A stretch of 64,000 bases of DNA from Kordiimonadaceae bacterium (lineage in GTDB: Bacteria > Pseudomonadota > Alphaproteobacteria > Sphingomonadales > Kordiimonadaceae): assembly GCA_017640725.1 (NCBI GenBank), contig JAEPQB010000001.1:1798001-1862000 (forward strand). Direction: 5' to 3'. The notes under the pieces were generated by a model. It was not told the origin of the DNA. It ran no database searches and was given only the letters and a program-made list of their open reading frames with translations. Made by a program: the position numbers and the translations under genes. Below are positions 36,855 through 45,637 of the stretch, piece after piece (position 1 is the first letter of the stretch; every line of letters starts with the position of its first letter).

Positions 36855-37628
36855 ATGGACTTCACCGACGAACAGCTTGAGCGATACGCACGCCACATCA
36901 TTTTGAAGGATGTGGGTGGTGCCGGGCAACTGGCTTTAATGCGCGCCAAAGTTCTGGTCGTGGGGGCCGGTGGACTGGGTTCACCGCTATTATCATATCT
37001 CGCGGCTGCTGGTGTCGGCACCATCGGTATTGTCGATGATGACGAGGTGGACCTGTCGAACCTGCAGCGGCAGATTATTCACGCGACAAATGATATTGGT
37101 GAGGCCAAGTCAGAAAGTGCAGCAGCGTCGATTGCTGCGCTGAATTCAGATGTAAAAGTTGTTCAGCACAACTTGCGTCTGGACGCGGAAAACGTTGCTG
37201 ACATTATTGGCAATTACGACATTGTTGCGGACGGCACTGACAACTTTAAAACCCGGCACATCGTCAACGACACCTGTGTGGCGTTGAAAAAGACCCTCGT
37301 GTCGGCGGCGCTTGGGCCGTTTGAAGGGCAGATTGGCACGTTCAAACCGCATGCGGGTGAGGGTCTGCCGTGCTATCGCTGTTTCCTGCCAGAGGAACCA
37401 CCCGAGGACATGCAGCGTACTTGCTCAGACATAGGCATTTTAGGCGCTGTCGCTGGCGTCGTAGGCACGCTTCAGGCGACCGAAGTTTTGAAGGAAATAC
37501 TGGGCATTGGCGATAGCCTGGCGGGCAAGATGCTGTTTTATGATGCGCTGACCGCATCGACCCGGACGATCAAACTGCCGCAAGACCCGAAGTGTCCGGT
37601 GTGTGCCACAGGAGGCCATCATGGCTAA
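36855..37628 (+). CDS. moeB: HesA/MoeB/ThiF-family adenylyltransferase
   Basis: 257 aa from the ATG at 36855 (MDFTDEQLERYARHIIL, the expected start; the track ORF begins in the upstream gene). E1-like fold with the nucleotide motif VVGAGGLGSPLLSYLAAAGVG and the Arg-finger region DLSNLQRQIIH. Zinc cysteines are in CYRCFLP and CPVCATG. It activates the C-terminal Gly of a sulfur-carrier protein (MoaD, ThiS or similar) with ATP. The carrier is not in the window, so molybdopterin versus thiamine use is not settled; MoeB is the better fit on length. The DsrE-like gene overlaps its end by 8 bp. Confidence 0.88.
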   Translation: MDFTDEQLERYARHIILKDVGGAGQLALMRAKVLVVGAGGLGSPLLSYLAAAGVGTIGIVDDDEVDLSNLQRQIIHATNDIGEAKSESAAASIAALNSDVKVVQHNLRLDAENVADIIGNYDIVADGTDNFKTRHIVNDTCVALKKTLVSAALGPFEGQIGTFKPHAGEGLPCYRCFLPEEPPEDMQRTCSDIGILGAVAGVVGTLQATEVLKEILGIGDSLAGKMLFYDALTASTRTIKLPQDPKCPVCATGGHHG

Positions 37629-38037
37629 AGCAGATCGCCGCCCCATGACCTTGATGATGATCTCTGCGGAGGCAGAACGCATTCACATGGCGCTGATGAC
37701 CGGCGCCACCGCTGCCGCGATGGGCCGGCCTGTCACCTTCTTTTTTTCCAAGGCTGCGGTGAAGTTTCTGTTGCCAGACGGTTGGGCTGGCCTGCGCACC
37801 AGCACAGGCGTCCCTGCCATCTCCATGGACAAAGCACTCGAGGCCAAAGGTGTGGCCGATAGCGGCGTTTTGATCGACGGTCTGGCAGCGCTTGATGTCC
37901 GCATGGTGGCCTGTGAAACCGGACTGCGCGAACACGATATTAATGCGGTGGACCTTGTCACTCGTCCGGCTGTTGAAGTTTCAGGACTGGCAGATATCAT
38001 TGAAAAAGGGGCCGGCGGTGACTGGCTGACATTTTAG
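37621..38037 (+). CDS. DsrE/DsrF-like sulfur-relay family protein
   Basis: 138 aa from ATG 37621, which has a strong AGGAGG and overlaps the moeB stop (ATGGCTAA). The alpha/beta DsrE fold is indicated by MTLMMISAEAERIHMALMTGATAAAMGRPVTFFFS at the start. A single cysteine occurs in MVACETGLR at the position where DsrE-family sulfur carriers have theirs. Overlap with a MoeB/ThiF-type enzyme supports a role in sulfur transfer, by context. No other sulfur-relay genes are nearby. Confidence 0.78.
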   Translation: MAKADRRPMTLMMISAEAERIHMALMTGATAAAMGRPVTFFFSKAAVKFLLPDGWAGLRTSTGVPAISMDKALEAKGVADSGVLIDGLAALDVRMVACETGLREHDINAVDLVTRPAVEVSGLADIIEKGAGGDWLTF

Positions 38038-38054
38038 CAGCTAGGGAGGCCATT

Positions 38055-38447
38055 TTGACCGACGAAAAACTCTTAGCAGCGTTTGAAGCGGCCACCTTGA
38101 CCTACAAACAGTTCACGCACCGTGCCCATGTGAATGTTGCCTGGTTGTATGTGCGGGACTTTACGCTACCGGTAGCATCAGAAAAATTTATCCGGCACCT
38201 TAAGGCACTGAATAAGGTGCACGGTGTTTCGGCCAACTATCACGAGACGATTACGTGGTTTATGCTGCTACTTATCGCGGACCGTCAGGGAAAAAACCCG
38301 GTTGTTACCTTCGAGGACTTCGAGGCCAATAATTCAGACATGATGCGAGACGCCAAAGGATTGTTGGCCCGCTACTATAAGGACGAAACATTGTGGGGCG
38401 ACCATGCCCGTCGCTGTTTCACCCTGCCGGACAAACTCGCGCTCTAG
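38055..38447 (+). CDS. Conserved hypothetical protein (TTG start)
   Basis: 130 aa, not recognised. It begins at a TTG (38055-38057) 6 bp after GGGAGG; there is no ATG or GTG nearby. It is mostly helical, with TYKQFTHRAHVNVAWLY and NYHETITWFMLLL, several His residues, and a C-terminal WGDHARRCFTLPD. It follows the DsrE-like gene by 17 bp and closes the coaBC-dut-HAD-moeB run. Its last codons share the CTAG tetranucleotide with the convergent racemase stop. Confidence 0.78.
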   Translation: MTDEKLLAAFEAATLTYKQFTHRAHVNVAWLYVRDFTLPVASEKFIRHLKALNKVHGVSANYHETITWFMLLLIADRQGKNPVVTFEDFEANNSDMMRDAKGLLARYYKDETLWGDHARRCFTLPDKLAL

Positions 38448-39139
38448 TCTGCAAGCGCCCAACTCACTGCAGTTTCCGCATGAATGGCTGTGGTATCCAT
38501 TATGGGCAAGTCTGTGTGATTGTCAGTGATTAACATACCAATTTCGGTGCAACCCAGAATAACCGCCTCGGCCCCTTGTGCGCGCATCTTTTCAATGCAC
38601 GCCAGATAATGGTCACGGGAGCTGTCGAGCACAGAGCCCAAACAAAGTTCCTCATAAATAATGCGATGGACTTCTGCACGGTCATCGGCATCTGGGGTGA
38701 TGACCTCGACCCCAAATCGGTCTTCAAGCCGGTTGCGATAAAAGGCTTTTTCCATCGTATAGGCTGTTGCCAACAATCCGACTTTCTTGAATTGCTTTTG
38801 CTTGATTTTTTCACCTGTTGCATCGGCGATATGCACAAGCGGAAGGCCGCTCACGGCTTCCACCTGATCCGCGACCATATGCATTGTATTTGTCGCGATT
38901 AGCAGAAAATCCGCACCGGCTGCTTTCAACCGAAGGCCGCAGTCCCCTAAAATCTCTCCGGCTCGGACCCAGTCATCTGATGCTTGAAGGGCTTCGATTT
39001 CATCAAAGTCAACGCTTAGCATAGCTATTTTGGCACTGTGCAAACCGCCCAAACGCGCTTTCACGCCTTCATTCAGCATGCGGTAATAAAATGCTGTCGA
39101 CTCCCAGCTCATGCCGCCGATTACGCCGATCGTTTTCAT
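38444..39139 (-). CDS. Aspartate/glutamate racemase family protein (YgeA-like)
   Basis: 231 aa of the Asp/Glu racemase superfamily: IGVIGGMSWEST at the start and GCTEIGML near the C-terminus. Canonical enzymes use two cysteines. Here the first position is Thr (T83 in IATNTMH) and the second is C197, the same pair described for E. coli YgeA, which racemises a broader set of amino acids. It probably converts L- and D-amino acids in the cytoplasm. The adjacent solute-binding protein gene lies 9 bp upstream on the same strand, so they may form an operon. Confidence 0.88.
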   Translation of the reverse strand: MKTIGVIGGMSWESTAFYYRMLNEGVKARLGGLHSAKIAMLSVDFDEIEALQASDDWVRAGEILGDCGLRLKAAGADFLLIATNTMHMVADQVEAVSGLPLVHIADATGEKIKQKQFKKVGLLATAYTMEKAFYRNRLEDRFGVEVITPDADDRAEVHRIIYEELCLGSVLDSSRDHYLACIEKMRAQGAEAVILGCTEIGMLITDNHTDLPIMDTTAIHAETAVSWALAD

Positions 39140-39148
39140 TTTTTCTCT

Positions 39149-39961
39149 CTAGTATTTCAGCAGGATCTGTTCTCTGAATTCCTCACGAACAGTCTCTGTA
39201 TATTGCCAAATTCTTTCAACTAATGAAGGATTGTTTTCAGTGAAGCGCGCCGAAAAAACGATGAAATAGGGGTTTTGTTTTAAGGGTTCGGGATCGCGGA
39301 CGATCTCGGAAAATAGTGTGATCTCTCGTCTGATGATTGCATCGGTCATATTTCCCGGCGCTGCAATCGCGTCGAAGCGGCCATACCGCAGGAGATTGAG
39401 GAGCCCTTTGGTTGTGCCTGCTTCCGTCACGTTTGCATTCCATTTTCGCAAGTCGGCGACAATGGAGTAACCCATCGGTGCACCAATCGAAATGGAAGGA
39501 TCAAGCAATCTCTTTCCGTCCCAATAGGTCATTCCTCTGTCGAGGTGATAGAGAAAATATCCAGACGTAGTAATTCTCTTTTCTGGGTCCGGAACATCGC
39601 CACTCATCGGGAACTTTGCAATTTCTGCCCTTTCCGGGCGAAAAGACGAAATAACACTATCTATGCGTCCCGCACTTAGTAGTGCCAAACACCGGTTCCA
39701 CGAATACCTATTAAATGACACTTTGGCACCGGCCTGTGCAGCGATTTTTTGGTAGAGTTCAATGTCCACGCCCGGCTTGTCGGACGGTACGTCTCTGCCA
39801 TTGCCGAGATAAGCAGGATAAAGCTCGGTATCCTGATAACAGAACCGAATGGTCGGCTGATCATTTTCCATGGTTGGCTCAGCAGCATAGCCAGCACCTG
39901 ACTGCATGCCCAGCACCAGTGCGTATGCGAAGACCTGAATGGAAAATGCGAGCCTGTTCAT
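39149..39961 (-). CDS. Extracellular solute-binding protein, family 3-like
   Basis: 270 aa from ATG 39961 (the track starts at an upstream TTG). The signal peptide ends near GAGYAAE. The fold is of the amino-acid binding type: TIRFCYQDTELYPAYLG, VDIELYQKIAAQAGAKVSF, LLSAGRIDSVISSF and the second-lobe LRYGRFDAIAAPG. No ABC permease or ATPase is beside it, so it may be a stand-alone receptor-like or orphan binding protein. It lies 9 bp upstream of the racemase on the same strand. An amino acid ligand is plausible. Confidence 0.8.
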   Translation of the reverse strand: MNRLAFSIQVFAYALVLGMQSGAGYAAEPTMENDQPTIRFCYQDTELYPAYLGNGRDVPSDKPGVDIELYQKIAAQAGAKVSFNRYSWNRCLALLSAGRIDSVISSFRPERAEIAKFPMSGDVPDPEKRITTSGYFLYHLDRGMTYWDGKRLLDPSISIGAPMGYSIVADLRKWNANVTEAGTTKGLLNLLRYGRFDAIAAPGNMTDAIIRREITLFSEIVRDPEPLKQNPYFIVFSARFTENNPSLVERIWQYTETVREEFREQILLKY

Positions 39962-40025
39962 CTTGCGCCATCTCCTCAATGGCTTTTTGATGACCCCACA
40001 GCATGCATACGTAACTAACTTCAGT

Positions 40026-40889
40026 TTAGGTCATTCCGCGATCGCGCTCAATTGGATATGTGCCAAAAATCTTAACGCGTTTTGTATGGAAGCGAAGTTC
40101 TTCCATCGCGCGGGCAACATTAGCCATGCCTTCATGTCCAACAATGTCGGCGTAAAACTCGCTGACTTTGAAACTGTCAGATTCGTAATAGCTTTCAAGT
40201 TTGGTCATGTTTACCGAGTTTGTCGCGAATCCACCAAGCGCCTTATAGAGTGCGGCTGGAATGTTGCGCACTTCAAAGGTGAAACTGGTCATGACCGGAC
40301 CTTCAATTTCTTCATAGTTTAAGGGTGAACGAGACAGGATGACAAAACGAGTGGTGTTATTGCCCTCATCTTGCAGGTCGCGCTTAATAATTTTCAGGTC
40401 ATAGACTTCTGCAGCCAGTTCGCTGGCGATGCCAGCAATCGAGTTATCGTTTAACGCAGCGACATGTTTGGCGGAGCCTGCAGTGTCGGCAAACGGCTCT
40501 CTGGACAGTCCCATTGCGCGCAAGTTTTTGCGGCACTGTCCTAGTGCCTGTACATGGCTGGTCGCTGTTTTCAATGTCTCTTCGGTTGCGTCATGGGTCG
40601 CCAGTAAACAGTGACGGATGCTCTCGAAATGTTCGCCCACAATATAAAGGCCACTTCCCGGCAAAAGGATATGAATGTCGGCCACCCGACCGGCAGTTGA
40701 GTTTTCTATCGGGATCATCGCCAGCCGAGCTTTTTTGTTGCGCACTGCAGCGAGCGCATCTTCAAAGCTGGGGCAGGGCAATACATCCATGTCAGGGTAG
40801 CAGGCACGGCATGCCATGTGGGAGTATGCGCCAAGTTCTCCCTGGAACGCGATCATGTTTTCTGGATTGGCTTTGGCTGGCTTGGTCAT
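40026..40889 (-). CDS. pheA: Prephenate dehydratase
   Basis: 287 aa from ATG 40889 (MTKPAKANPENMIAFQGELGAYSH), which matches the family start; the track ORF adds 80 unlike residues upstream. The dehydratase domain (about 10-190) has IPIENSTAGRVADIHILLP and the TRF loop NTTRFVILSR. A C-terminal ACT domain (about 200-275), with MTKLESYY, gives feedback inhibition by phenylalanine. It converts prephenate to phenylpyruvate. No chorismate mutase domain is fused. No clear ribosome site precedes the chosen ATG, so the start has some uncertainty. Confidence 0.94.
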   Translation of the reverse strand: MTKPAKANPENMIAFQGELGAYSHMACRACYPDMDVLPCPSFEDALAAVRNKKARLAMIPIENSTAGRVADIHILLPGSGLYIVGEHFESIRHCLLATHDATEETLKTATSHVQALGQCRKNLRAMGLSREPFADTAGSAKHVAALNDNSIAGIASELAAEVYDLKIIKRDLQDEGNNTTRFVILSRSPLNYEEIEGPVMTSFTFEVRNIPAALYKALGGFATNSVNMTKLESYYESDSFKVSEFYADIVGHEGMANVARAMEELRFHTKRVKIFGTYPIERDRGMT

Positions 40890-41217
40890 AAAGGCTGCGA
40901 TTCGTTTGTTGTGCGGAAACGATTTGTGCCAATAGACGTATTGAGTGTCAACGCGGCAGACGATTTCTGGGTCGAATGTTGCTGCTTCCAGGCCCTTGCG
41001 AACATTTGTCGCGGCATAAATCCCCCCGAATACGGTGAATGTGCTAAAAAACGACGATTCTCGACTTGAATTTTCACGTGACCTGCGGCTATTGTCGCGC
41101 GCAAACGGGCGGGCCATCGATTTGTGCATTTTGGTGTGTTAACCGGCATTTAACAAGCGAGCCCTACAATATCAGCCGACGATCCATGAGACCCGTCGCC
41201 TGCAAGGAGATAAGCCA
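40890..41217. other. 328-bp spacer between pheA and the cytochrome c gene
   Basis: Divergent promoter region. The pheA reading frame stays open for 80 codons into it without resembling prephenate dehydratase. No hairpin-plus-T-tract attenuator or short Phe-rich leader peptide was seen by eye. An AAGGAGAT ribosome site serves the GTG start of the cytochrome gene at its right end. Confidence 0.4.
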
Positions 41218-41808
41218 GTGGATTCCTTTGAGTGGAATAAAGTGTTTGCCGCCGTGATCGCTTCAGTATTGCTGATCATGGTAGTTGGCATCGTTTCAGA
41301 AATCCCGTTCCATCAGGAACAAGACAAGCCAGCTTTCACAATTGAAGTTGCACAGGAAGCGTCGGCGGAAGCACCAGTGGACACTGGTCCAAGCTTCGCA
41401 GAGCTTCTTGCTGTTGCTGACGCTGGCAAAGGCGCACGCCAGTGGAACAAATGTAAAGCATGCCACACGCTTCAAAAAGACGGTGCGCATAAAACTGGCC
41501 CGAACCTGTATGGCATTGTTGGTCGCACCGTGGCAGCAATTGACGAATTTCGTTACTCAAGCGCACTGGACGCTATGGGCACAGCGGTTTGGACATACGA
41601 AATGGTTGATGAGTGGCTTGCGAACCCACAAGCCATGGCAAAAGGGTCCAAGATGGTTTTGGCTGTGCCTAAGGCGGGCCAACGGGCTGACCTGATTGCG
41701 TATCTTGCGACTTTTACCGACACGCCAGTTCCATTCCCAACACCTGAAGTGGCCGAGGAAGTTGAAGAAGCAGCTGAAGAAGTAGCGGATGCAGCCACCG
41801 GCAATTAA
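41218..41808 (+). CDS. Membrane-anchored class I cytochrome c (CycM-like)
   Basis: 196 aa beginning at GTG (41218) 8 bp after AAGGAGAT. One N-terminal uncleaved helix (FAAVIASVLLIMVVGIV) anchors a periplasmic heme domain with CKACH (about 80-84), KTGPNLYGIVGR and the likely Met ligand in MAKGSKMVLAVP. It ends in a Glu/Ala-rich tail. This is the CycM/cytochrome c552 arrangement, an electron carrier between the bc1 complex and terminal oxidase in alphaproteobacteria. It is divergent from pheA and followed by a terminator. Confidence 0.92.
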   Translation: MDSFEWNKVFAAVIASVLLIMVVGIVSEIPFHQEQDKPAFTIEVAQEASAEAPVDTGPSFAELLAVADAGKGARQWNKCKACHTLQKDGAHKTGPNLYGIVGRTVAAIDEFRYSSALDAMGTAVWTYEMVDEWLANPQAMAKGSKMVLAVPKAGQRADLIAYLATFTDTPVPFPTPEVAEEVEEAAEEVADAATGN

Positions 41809-41831
41809 GCTTTGCCAAATTGAATTTGAAG

Positions 41832-41858
41832 AAGCGGGCCACTTTGGTCCGCTTTTTT
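41832..41858 (+). terminator. Terminator of the cytochrome c gene
   Basis: AAGCGG-G-CCA/TGG-T-CCGCTT, a 10-bp stem with one G-T pair and a 3-nt loop, followed by TTTTTT. It sits 23 bp after the cytochrome stop and just before the convergent NlpC/P60 gene. Confidence 0.9.
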
Positions 41859-41873
41859 ATTGGGTACGGTCAA

Positions 41874-42749
41874 TTATGTTAGTCGGCGAAACCCACTGAA
41901 GGGCTTCTTTTTGCCCTCGTTTTTCACCCATTCTGTCACGTTGTCCACTGTATCGACAGTGACGGCCATATGCGTGGCATTTGCGTGCAGCATGTGAACC
42001 GAGTCCAGCATCCAGCCAACATGACCAGGGAAGAATGCCAAGTCCCCGCGCTGGGCAGCCTCTCCTTTTTCCAGAGGCCGGCCCAAGCTCTTGAACTGGC
42101 TGCTGCTGTCTCTCAAAACTCGGTGCCCTGCGGCAGCAAGCGATAGCTGCACGAGGGCGGAACAGTCCATGCCGATAAGGGTTCGTCCGCCCCATAAATA
42201 AGGAGTGCCAACAAAACGCTCTGCTACGGTCACAGGATCATCCGCAAACGCCCCTAGTGGGCTTATGTGCGCAGCATATATAAACCCGCCATTTTCGTGC
42301 GGTAGAAACCCATTCTGCACCGACGCAGGTGTTTTGATGTGCACATAGCTCGCCATTGGAAGGGGCAAAAGTGGCTCCGACTTGAGGTCCGGCTCCCGGT
42401 ATATGTGACTCATAGGAACATTAATGCGGTGGGTTGGGCGTCCCATACCGCGCATGGTTGCACCTGTTAAAATCCAACCAACATACCCATCCAGCACTGA
42501 GGCAATTTTCAGCCACCCATCGGCGCGCTCCAGAATTTGTACAGGTTCGCCGTAAAGAAGCTCGCTCACAGTTTCCGCGCTGGGCGATGGCTTTTTTTTG
42601 ATGGCTGTCCAGGGCAAGGCACATTCTGCATCTATATTTGTTACTGTCTGCAGCGAGCTGTTGCTGGATTGCTCGTGATTTGGGTCATGCAGCGCTGGCA
42701 AACCAAATGGTTTGAGTCGAGACATTTTGGAAGAATTTTGACTATTCAT
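41874..42749 (-). CDS. NlpC/P60 cell-wall peptidase with SH3 domains
   Basis: 291 aa from ATG 42749, which overlaps the MarR stop (ATGAATAG). No signal peptide is evident, so it may act in the cytoplasm on recycled peptides. SH3-like regions are at about 45-100 and 105-165. The NlpC/P60 domain (about 172-290) has C196 in GMDCSALVQ and H243 in PGHVGWML, with H256 as the likely third residue. Family members cleave gamma-D-Glu-diamino-acid bonds of murein peptides. Last gene of the ferredoxin-aminopeptidase-MarR-NlpC run; pairing with a leucyl aminopeptidase fits peptide recycling. Confidence 0.88.
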   Translation of the reverse strand: MNSQNSSKMSRLKPFGLPALHDPNHEQSSNSSLQTVTNIDAECALPWTAIKKKPSPSAETVSELLYGEPVQILERADGWLKIASVLDGYVGWILTGATMRGMGRPTHRINVPMSHIYREPDLKSEPLLPLPMASYVHIKTPASVQNGFLPHENGGFIYAAHISPLGAFADDPVTVAERFVGTPYLWGGRTLIGMDCSALVQLSLAAAGHRVLRDSSSQFKSLGRPLEKGEAAQRGDLAFFPGHVGWMLDSVHMLHANATHMAVTVDTVDNVTEWVKNEGKKKPFSGFRRLT

Positions 42750-43098
42750 CGTCAAGTGGTACCGATTTGTCGGCCGCCACAATGCGATCCGACAATTCAC
42801 TTAAATATACTGCGCCTTTGACGGTGCGGGTCACCAGAACGCTTCTGCCGTCTCTTTCATCTTTAGACCGCTTGATAAGGCCTTTTTTGCTCAGCGTGTC
42901 CAGTGCCCGCGTGATAACAGGCTTGGCAACATTCAGGTCGGCTGCAAGGCCACGCACTGTGTGCGGCGGTTCGGTCATATAAACGCTCAAAATCACAGAC
43001 ATCTGTCGGGACGTTAAGTCAGGATCATCAGACCTGACCGTAGCGCGATGAGCTTCGCGCCACACCTTTAACATTCTAGGATTTGTCTTTTCTGTCAC
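42742..43098 (-). CDS. MarR-family transcriptional regulator
   Basis: 118 aa, shorter than the typical ~140. Winged helix-turn-helix: TVRGLAADLNVAKPVITRALDTLSKKGLIKRSKDERDGRSVLV is the core (about 47-88). The short first dimerization helices suggest a compact member. It lies 79 bp after the aminopeptidase and overlaps the NlpC/P60 start by 8 bp, so it belongs to that operon and may regulate it. The ligand is unknown. Confidence 0.85.
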   Translation of the reverse strand: MTEKTNPRMLKVWREAHRATVRSDDPDLTSRQMSVILSVYMTEPPHTVRGLAADLNVAKPVITRALDTLSKKGLIKRSKDERDGRSVLVTRTVKGAVYLSELSDRIVAADKSVPLDDE

Positions 43099-43177
43099 CC
43101 CGGAATCCCTCGTGCAATTTGCCGATCAAAAGGGTTTATCAGTTGTTCCTTAAGACAGTCCTAACGTTCAGCGCTGA

Positions 43178-44587
43178 TTAGCTTTTTAAAACTGACTTTA
43201 TTGCTTCGAAAGACGCACGTAGCCCCTGAGCCTCCCCACCGGGTGGCCGGCCGGGACGTGTTTTCTTGTTCCAAGCATAAACATCATAGTGAACCCACGG
43301 AATGGACTTGTCGACAAAGCGTTGCAAATAGAGGGCTGCGGTTATTGAACCAGCAAACCCGCCATCAGCAATGTTGCCCAAGTCCGCAATAGAGCTGGAA
43401 AGGCCGCTGTCATATGGCGCCCACAGCGGCATGCGCCAAAGTGGATCACTTGTCGTTTCAGCTGATTTTTCCAGCGTGCGCCACAGCGAACTTTTATTGC
43501 AATAGGTTGCAGGAAGATCTGCGCCCAGCGCCACGCGTGCTGCGCCCGTCAAGGTGGCGAAGTCCATCAGCAGCGCAGGGTTTTCTTCGCAGGCAAGTTG
43601 AAGAGCATCACACAAAACGATGCGGCCTTCGGCGTCTGTATTGCCCACTTCAACGGTCAGGCCCTTGCGGGTGTTGATCACATCCCCCGGGCGATAACTG
43701 TTGGCAGACACGGAGTTTTCGACAGCAGAAACCAGCACGCGTAAATTGACCTTCAACTTGCTGGCCATTATGAGCTGCGCCAAGCCTAAGGCGTGCGCAG
43801 CCCCGCCCATGTCTTTTTTCATTATACGCATGCCGGCGCTTGGCTTGATATCCAGGCCGCCTGTGTCAAAACAGACACCTTTGCCGACCAGGGTAACCAA
43901 AGGGGCTGCTTCATCGCCCCAACGGAGGTCAATCAAGCGAGGTTCGCGCCCCTCAGCTGCGGCGCGACCAACAGCATGTATAGCCGGGAAATTCTCTTCC
44001 AGAAGATCTTCGCCCACAATTGTACAGCACGTGCCACCATATTTCTCAGCCAGACCTTCAGCTGTGTCTTGCAAGTCTGCTGGCCCCATATGTTCTGCGG
44101 GGGTGTTGACCAAGTCGCGCACCAAGGTGGTTGCTTCCACCTGGTTTTTGACAGAAGCGACGACATTTCGGGGAAGGCCAACCAACTTCATATTGGTCGC
44201 TGAATGTTTCACATATCGATCAAATTTATACTGCGCGAGACACCAGCCAAAAGCACCCGCGGCTAACACAGCAGGGTCCCATTCGCCATCAATGCTATAT
44301 GTTCCGGGGTGAAGCAGCTTCACTGTGCCCGCCAGCCACCATGGGTCCTTTGCGCTAGCGTCTTTGTTGCCAGTTCCCACCAAAATCTTTGCAATAACAC
44401 CACCTTTACCTGGCACGGGTGCAATGGTGTTTTTACGAGCATCGAAACCGTTCGCTTCAACCCAAGTTCGAGCCGTTTTGCTTAGCCTGCTTAAGACTTT
44501 CTCCAGGTCTTTCTTCGAAACCGGGACAAGCGCAATGGTATCGTCTTTTGGTTTTCCAGAAGAAATTAAGCTGGCAAGGGAAGGCAT
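43178..44587 (-). CDS. Leucyl aminopeptidase family (M17) metallopeptidase
   Basis: 469 aa. The M17 signature NTDAEGRIVLCDAL is present, with metal-binding residues in VGKGVCFDTGG and IMKKDMGGAAHAL. The N-terminal domain is shorter and diverged relative to E. coli PepA, as in the alphaproteobacterial group. It removes N-terminal residues from peptides in the cytoplasm with two metal ions. It starts 17 bp after the ferredoxin stop; the MarR and NlpC/P60 genes follow. Operon context suggests use in peptide turnover. Confidence 0.93.
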   Translation of the reverse strand: MPSLASLISSGKPKDDTIALVPVSKKDLEKVLSRLSKTARTWVEANGFDARKNTIAPVPGKGGVIAKILVGTGNKDASAKDPWWLAGTVKLLHPGTYSIDGEWDPAVLAAGAFGWCLAQYKFDRYVKHSATNMKLVGLPRNVVASVKNQVEATTLVRDLVNTPAEHMGPADLQDTAEGLAEKYGGTCCTIVGEDLLEENFPAIHAVGRAAAEGREPRLIDLRWGDEAAPLVTLVGKGVCFDTGGLDIKPSAGMRIMKKDMGGAAHALGLAQLIMASKLKVNLRVLVSAVENSVSANSYRPGDVINTRKGLTVEVGNTDAEGRIVLCDALQLACEENPALLMDFATLTGAARVALGADLPATYCNKSSLWRTLEKSAETTSDPLWRMPLWAPYDSGLSSSIADLGNIADGGFAGSITAALYLQRFVDKSIPWVHYDVYAWNKKTRPGRPPGGEAQGLRASFEAIKSVLKS

Positions 44588-44604
44588 ATATGACTCCGAG
44601 TTCG

Positions 44605-44925
44605 TTAGGCTTCAGGTGCGATCGTAACACTCAGGCCGTCGAGACTATCATCCACTTCAATCTGACAAGACAGACGTGACGCGCCTGATTGGTAATGCTC
44701 GCTGTCTTCAAGAAGATACTGTTCATCGTCTTCCATCGCAGGCAGTTTTTGATAATCATCACCGTTCACAAATACATGGCATGTGCAGCAACTGCAGCAA
44801 CCACCACAAATGGCAGCGAGATCATCAAAATCGTTATTGCGAATATTTTCCATCAGCGACAAGCCGACTTCAGCTTCGATGTCGCGGGTCTGACCGGCAA
44901 GATTTGTAACAGCGATTTTTACCAT
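44605..44925 (-). CDS. [2Fe-2S] adrenodoxin-type ferredoxin
   Basis: 106 aa from ATG 44925 (MVKIAVTNLAGQ); the track adds 35 unlike residues. The cluster motif is C-x5-C-x2-C (CGGCCSCCTCHVFV) with the last ligand in RLSCQIEV, the adrenodoxin/FdVI pattern. The motif has three extra cysteines interleaved. It donates electrons to P450s or to Fe-S assembly in this family. Its partner here is unknown; the aminopeptidase gene follows 17 bp downstream. Confidence 0.92.
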   Translation of the reverse strand: MVKIAVTNLAGQTRDIEAEVGLSLMENIRNNDFDDLAAICGGCCSCCTCHVFVNGDDYQKLPAMEDDEQYLLEDSEHYQSGASRLSCQIEVDDSLDGLSVTIAPEA

Positions 44926-45194
44926 GAAGATTGTTCCGTTTGAGTTGGCCCGAACAGGGAGTGGGTTTCTGCAAATGTAGGTCGGCAATGGCCTGCCGAC
45001 AAGGTGAACCCAGCGCTTAGCAAATATCACGCTTGTACAACAGAAAAAATGCGCATGACTGAGCCACAGGCAGGAAGCGGCAAAAAGTTCAAGTGAACGA
45101 ACCTTTGGGCAGTTTCCAGCGTGTATCGGGTACGAAGATTGAATTCATGGTGAATTATGTCGCGATCGGTCGAGTTTCGAACAGGAGGAATGAC

Positions 45195-45530
45195 ATGAGC
45201 GGTTCTCGAGTTTTTTATGTGGCAATGATGGTGGTTGGCACCGTGCTGCCCTGGTATTTTTTTAGTGGCTTTATTGCTGAAAATGGGGCTGGTGTGGCCG
45301 GATTCGTTGGGTCAATGTATGTCAACGGAGCGGCCGGCGGCGCAGTGACAGACCTGTTTATCTCTGCTTTTGTATTTTGGGTTTGGTCGTATGGTGACGC
45401 GAAACGCACCGGCGTGGCCAATTGGTGGCTGGTCCTTCCGGCAACGCTTGCGGTTGGTCTTTCTCTGGCTTTGCCGTTGTATTTATGGCTGAGGGTTGGA
45501 GCCCTAGATAGGGCTTCCTCGCCGACATAG
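45195..45530 (+). CDS. DUF2834-like membrane protein
   Basis: 111 aa from ATG 45195, preceded by AGGAGGA. Three hydrophobic helices: about 7-26, 47-66 and 80-100. The start RVFYVAMMVVGTVLPWYFF and the central DLFISAFVFWVWSYGDAKR resemble the small bacterial DUF2834 family; this is recalled, not searched. Function unknown. Single gene, divergent from the ferredoxin operon across a 269-bp spacer. Confidence 0.7.
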   Translation: MSGSRVFYVAMMVVGTVLPWYFFSGFIAENGAGVAGFVGSMYVNGAAGGAVTDLFISAFVFWVWSYGDAKRTGVANWWLVLPATLAVGLSLALPLYLWLRVGALDRASSPT

Positions 45531-45637
45531 GTATTTGCAGTTCGCTGTTTGTCGACAAAATCCAATCACAAAACATATTGTTTCAGATGTAACCTTTGCC
45601 CTACACTCCGCTCAAAAATTGGGCGGAGTGTTCCGGT

